Source: JARRNJ01 sp037385045 (GTDB lineage: Bacteria > Pseudomonadota > Gammaproteobacteria > JASBUN01). Taken from it: a DNA stretch of 28,957 nucleotides. Shown here one piece after another: positions 25,155-28,957 of the stretch. The notes beneath the pieces were generated by a model, which saw nothing but the letters and a program-made list of their open reading frames with translations, was not told the origin of the DNA and did not search any database. Each line of letters starts with the position of its first letter. Position 1 is the first letter of the stretch. Location: assembly GCA_037385045.1 (NCBI GenBank), contig JARRNJ010000076.1, positions 1-28,957 on the forward strand. The letters run 5' to 3'. A program made the position numbers and the translations under genes.

Positions 25155-25427
25155 CTAGTTTACGGCATCCTTTAGCGCTTTTCCAGCCTTGAAACTGGGC
25201 GCCTTGGCTGCGGCAATATTGATCGTCTCGCCGGTCTGGGGATTGCGGCCCGTCCGTGCGGCCCGCTCACGAACCAGAAACGTTCCGAAACCCACCACCG
25301 TGACCTGATCGCCATCCTTGAGGGACTGCGTTACAGCATCGAACACCGCATCAACGGCGCGGGCAGCAGCCGCTTTGGATAGGTCCGCGGCAGCGGCAAC
25401 TGCTTCAACTAGTTCTGCCTTATTCAT
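25155..25427 (-). CDS. hupB: DNA-binding protein HU-beta
   Basis: A 90-residue nucleoid-associated protein that bends DNA without sequence specificity. The family landmarks are MNKAELVEAVA, the hydrophobic core VGFGTFLVRERAARTGRNPQ and the DNA-arm tip RNPQTGE (with the conserved proline) leading to PSFKAGKALKDAVN. The length is exactly that of the family. A strong GGGGAGGAG ribosome site precedes the ATG at 25427. The gene follows lon after 191 nt. That gap has an isolated TTGACA (25485-25480, minus strand) but no matching -10, so a separate promoter is only possible. Confidence 0.97.
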   Translation of the reverse strand: MNKAELVEAVAAAADLSKAAAARAVDAVFDAVTQSLKDGDQVTVVGFGTFLVRERAARTGRNPQTGETINIAAAKAPSFKAGKALKDAVN

Positions 25428-25618
25428 GCTCCTCCCCTTTCCGGATTCAGAGATCGCGTCCCTGAGCGCTTTGAACAGGTGTCAACTGAAACACGGTCTA
25501 CGCTTTGCATAACGCAATGCAGCTCGCAAATCGCCGCCACGGCGGGGTCAGCAACAGTGACCACGGCCGACGGACGCTTTAGACTTGTTCGGCAGTTGAC
25601 GCTTTCCTGTTCTGCGGA

Positions 25619-28060
<2,442 letters not shown>

Positions 28061-28127
28061 GGGAGAGCTCCTCGTCTCGGAAATCGGTGGCCGCCCGCAG
28101 GCGGCGGGCCCGGAAGCCACAGGCTAG

Positions 28128-28154
28128 ATATATGGCCACGGGTGGCGTTTTCAA
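28128..28154 (-). promoter_or_regulatory. Sigma-32 (heat-shock) type promoter of lon
   Basis: Minus strand: GGTTGAAA with the TTGAAA core at 28154-28149, a 13-nt spacer, then CCATATAT at 28135-28128. This fits the sigma-32 pattern CTTGAAA-N(11-16)-CCCCATnT. It resembles the E. coli lon promoter as I recall it, which also has TTGAA and CCCCATATA. The leader would be about 60 nt. Confidence 0.6.
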
Positions 28155-28266
28155 CCAACGCCGGTTCGGGACTGCTGTATTCGTCTCCGGTTTTGGCGGC
28201 GCGGGCCCTAGGACCCGCGCCGGCTTTCCAATAGCAACGAAAACAGAGTGTTAGGTAGGCAAAAAA

Positions 28267-28957
28267 TCAATCCGAGGCAACGCGCTGCTGCTGTTCGCTG
28301 CCGTCGTAAATCACGTACGGCTTCGCCTCGCCGTTGATCACGGCGTCGTCGATCACCACCTTGCTGACGTTCTCCATGGACGGCAGATCGTACATGATGT
28401 CCAACAGCACGTGCTCCAGAATCGTGCGCAGTCCGCGGGCACCGGTCTTGCGCTCCATCGCCTTACGTGCAATCGCGCGCAGCGCATCCTCACGGAATTC
28501 AATCTCGCAGCCCTCCATTTCAAACAGCTTCGAGTATTGCTTCGTCAAGGCGTTCTTGGGTTCGGTGAGGATGGTGATCAACGCATCCTCATCCAGCTCT
28601 TCCAAGGTGGCCACAACCGGAAGACGCCCGACAAACTCGGGGATGAGCCCGTAACGGATCAGGTCTTCGGGCTCCACCTCGTAGAGAGTCTCACCGATGT
28701 TGCGCGTGTCTTCCTTGCTCTTGACCTCGGCGAAGAAACCGATACCGCCCTTGCTGGAGCGGTCACGAATGATCTTCTCCAGCCCCGCAAACGCCCCGCC
28801 GACGATGAACAGAATGTTGCCGGTGTCCACCTGCAGGAACTCCTGCTGCGGGTGTTTGCGGCCGCCCTGCGGCGGAACCGACGCGATGGTCCCTTCGATC
28901 AGCTTCAGCAGCGCCTGCTGCACGCCTTCACCGGACACGTCCCGTGTGATCGACGGA
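28267..28957 (-). CDS. clpX: ATP-dependent Clp protease ATP-binding subunit ClpX, 3' part
   Basis: The C-terminal 229 residues of ClpX; the gene continues past the right edge. ClpX unfolds tagged proteins and feeds them to ClpP. The visible part begins PSITRDVSGEGVQQALLKLI. It includes the RKH pore loop in GGRKHPQQEF, the sensor-1 region LFIVGGAFAGLE, the conserved GLIPEFVGRLPVVATLEEL and the sensor-2 arginine in RKTGARGLRTILEH. The C-terminus ends EQQQRVASD. The Walker motifs and zinc-binding domain lie outside the window. The lon gene follows after about 206 nt. Confidence 0.96.
   Translation of the reverse strand, partial: PSITRDVSGEGVQQALLKLIEGTIASVPPQGGRKHPQQEFLQVDTGNILFIVGGAFAGLEKIIRDRSSKGGIGFFAEVKSKEDTRNIGETLYEVEPEDLIRYGLIPEFVGRLPVVATLEELDEDALITILTEPKNALTKQYSKLFEMEGCEIEFREDALRAIARKAMERKTGARGLRTILEHVLLDIMYDLPSMENVSKVVIDDAVINGEAKPYVIYDGSEQQQRVASD

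Noticed and set aside
28198..28221. GC-rich hairpin GGCGCGGG/CCCGCGCC between clpX and lon
   Set aside because: It has no T-tract on the minus strand, so it is not a convincing terminator for clpX.

Overview
The window is GC-rich chromosomal DNA with tightly packed housekeeping genes. Several gene orders are typical of gammaproteobacteria: gltX with tRNA-Ala(GGC); the dnaQ, rnhA and YafS-type methyltransferase block next to mltD; and clpX-lon-hupB-ppiD. High GC, a multi-subunit Mrp antiporter and GTAGGG/GTAGCCCGG-type dispersed repeats would fit a free-living or environmental gammaproteobacterium, perhaps of the Chromatiales/Ectothiorhodospiraceae kind. That placement is inference only. I see no phage, insertion sequence, CRISPR array or obvious island.

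Layout from left to right. Positions 1-424 hold a partial small membrane-protein ORF and tRNA-Ala, followed by gltX, all on the minus strand. Positions 1974-7875 are a complete six-gene plus-strand Mrp-type Na+/H+ antiporter operon (mrpAB fusion, C, D, E, F, G), divergent from gltX. Positions 7895-9883 are minus-strand dnaQ, rnhA and a methyltransferase. Positions 10166-11745 are mltD, whose LysM tail is out of frame. Positions 11845-13035 encode a class V alanine/serine-glyoxylate-type aminotransferase. Positions 13271-20025 are a minus-strand oligopeptide-type ABC importer: substrate-binding protein, two permeases and a double ATPase. Its binding-protein gene has a broken reading frame, and two components have unusual membrane architecture. 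Positions 20374-21234 are fabI, frameshifted near its end by a perfect 73-bp tandem duplication. Positions 21227-21488 are a repeat-rich intergenic stretch. Positions 21481-28957 run minus-strand: a dicarboxylate/amino-acid:cation symporter, ppiD, tRNA-Asp, tRNA-Val, hupB, lon and the 3' part of clpX.

Functionally, the right-hand block is protein quality control (ClpX, Lon and the periplasmic chaperone PpiD) with the nucleoid protein HU. A sigma-32-like promoter is visible upstream of lon. The middle is import and envelope work (peptide importer, MltD, FabI). The left is ion homeostasis (Mrp) plus translation and DNA-replication genes.

The most notable observations are three separate mid-size lesions in otherwise well-conserved genes (mltD, the binding-protein gene, fabI). 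They may be assembly errors or real decay. The other notable observation is the unusual importer, with a binding protein that appears anchored at both ends and a permease carrying an extra membrane and periplasmic module. I found no clear evidence of a wholly novel system.
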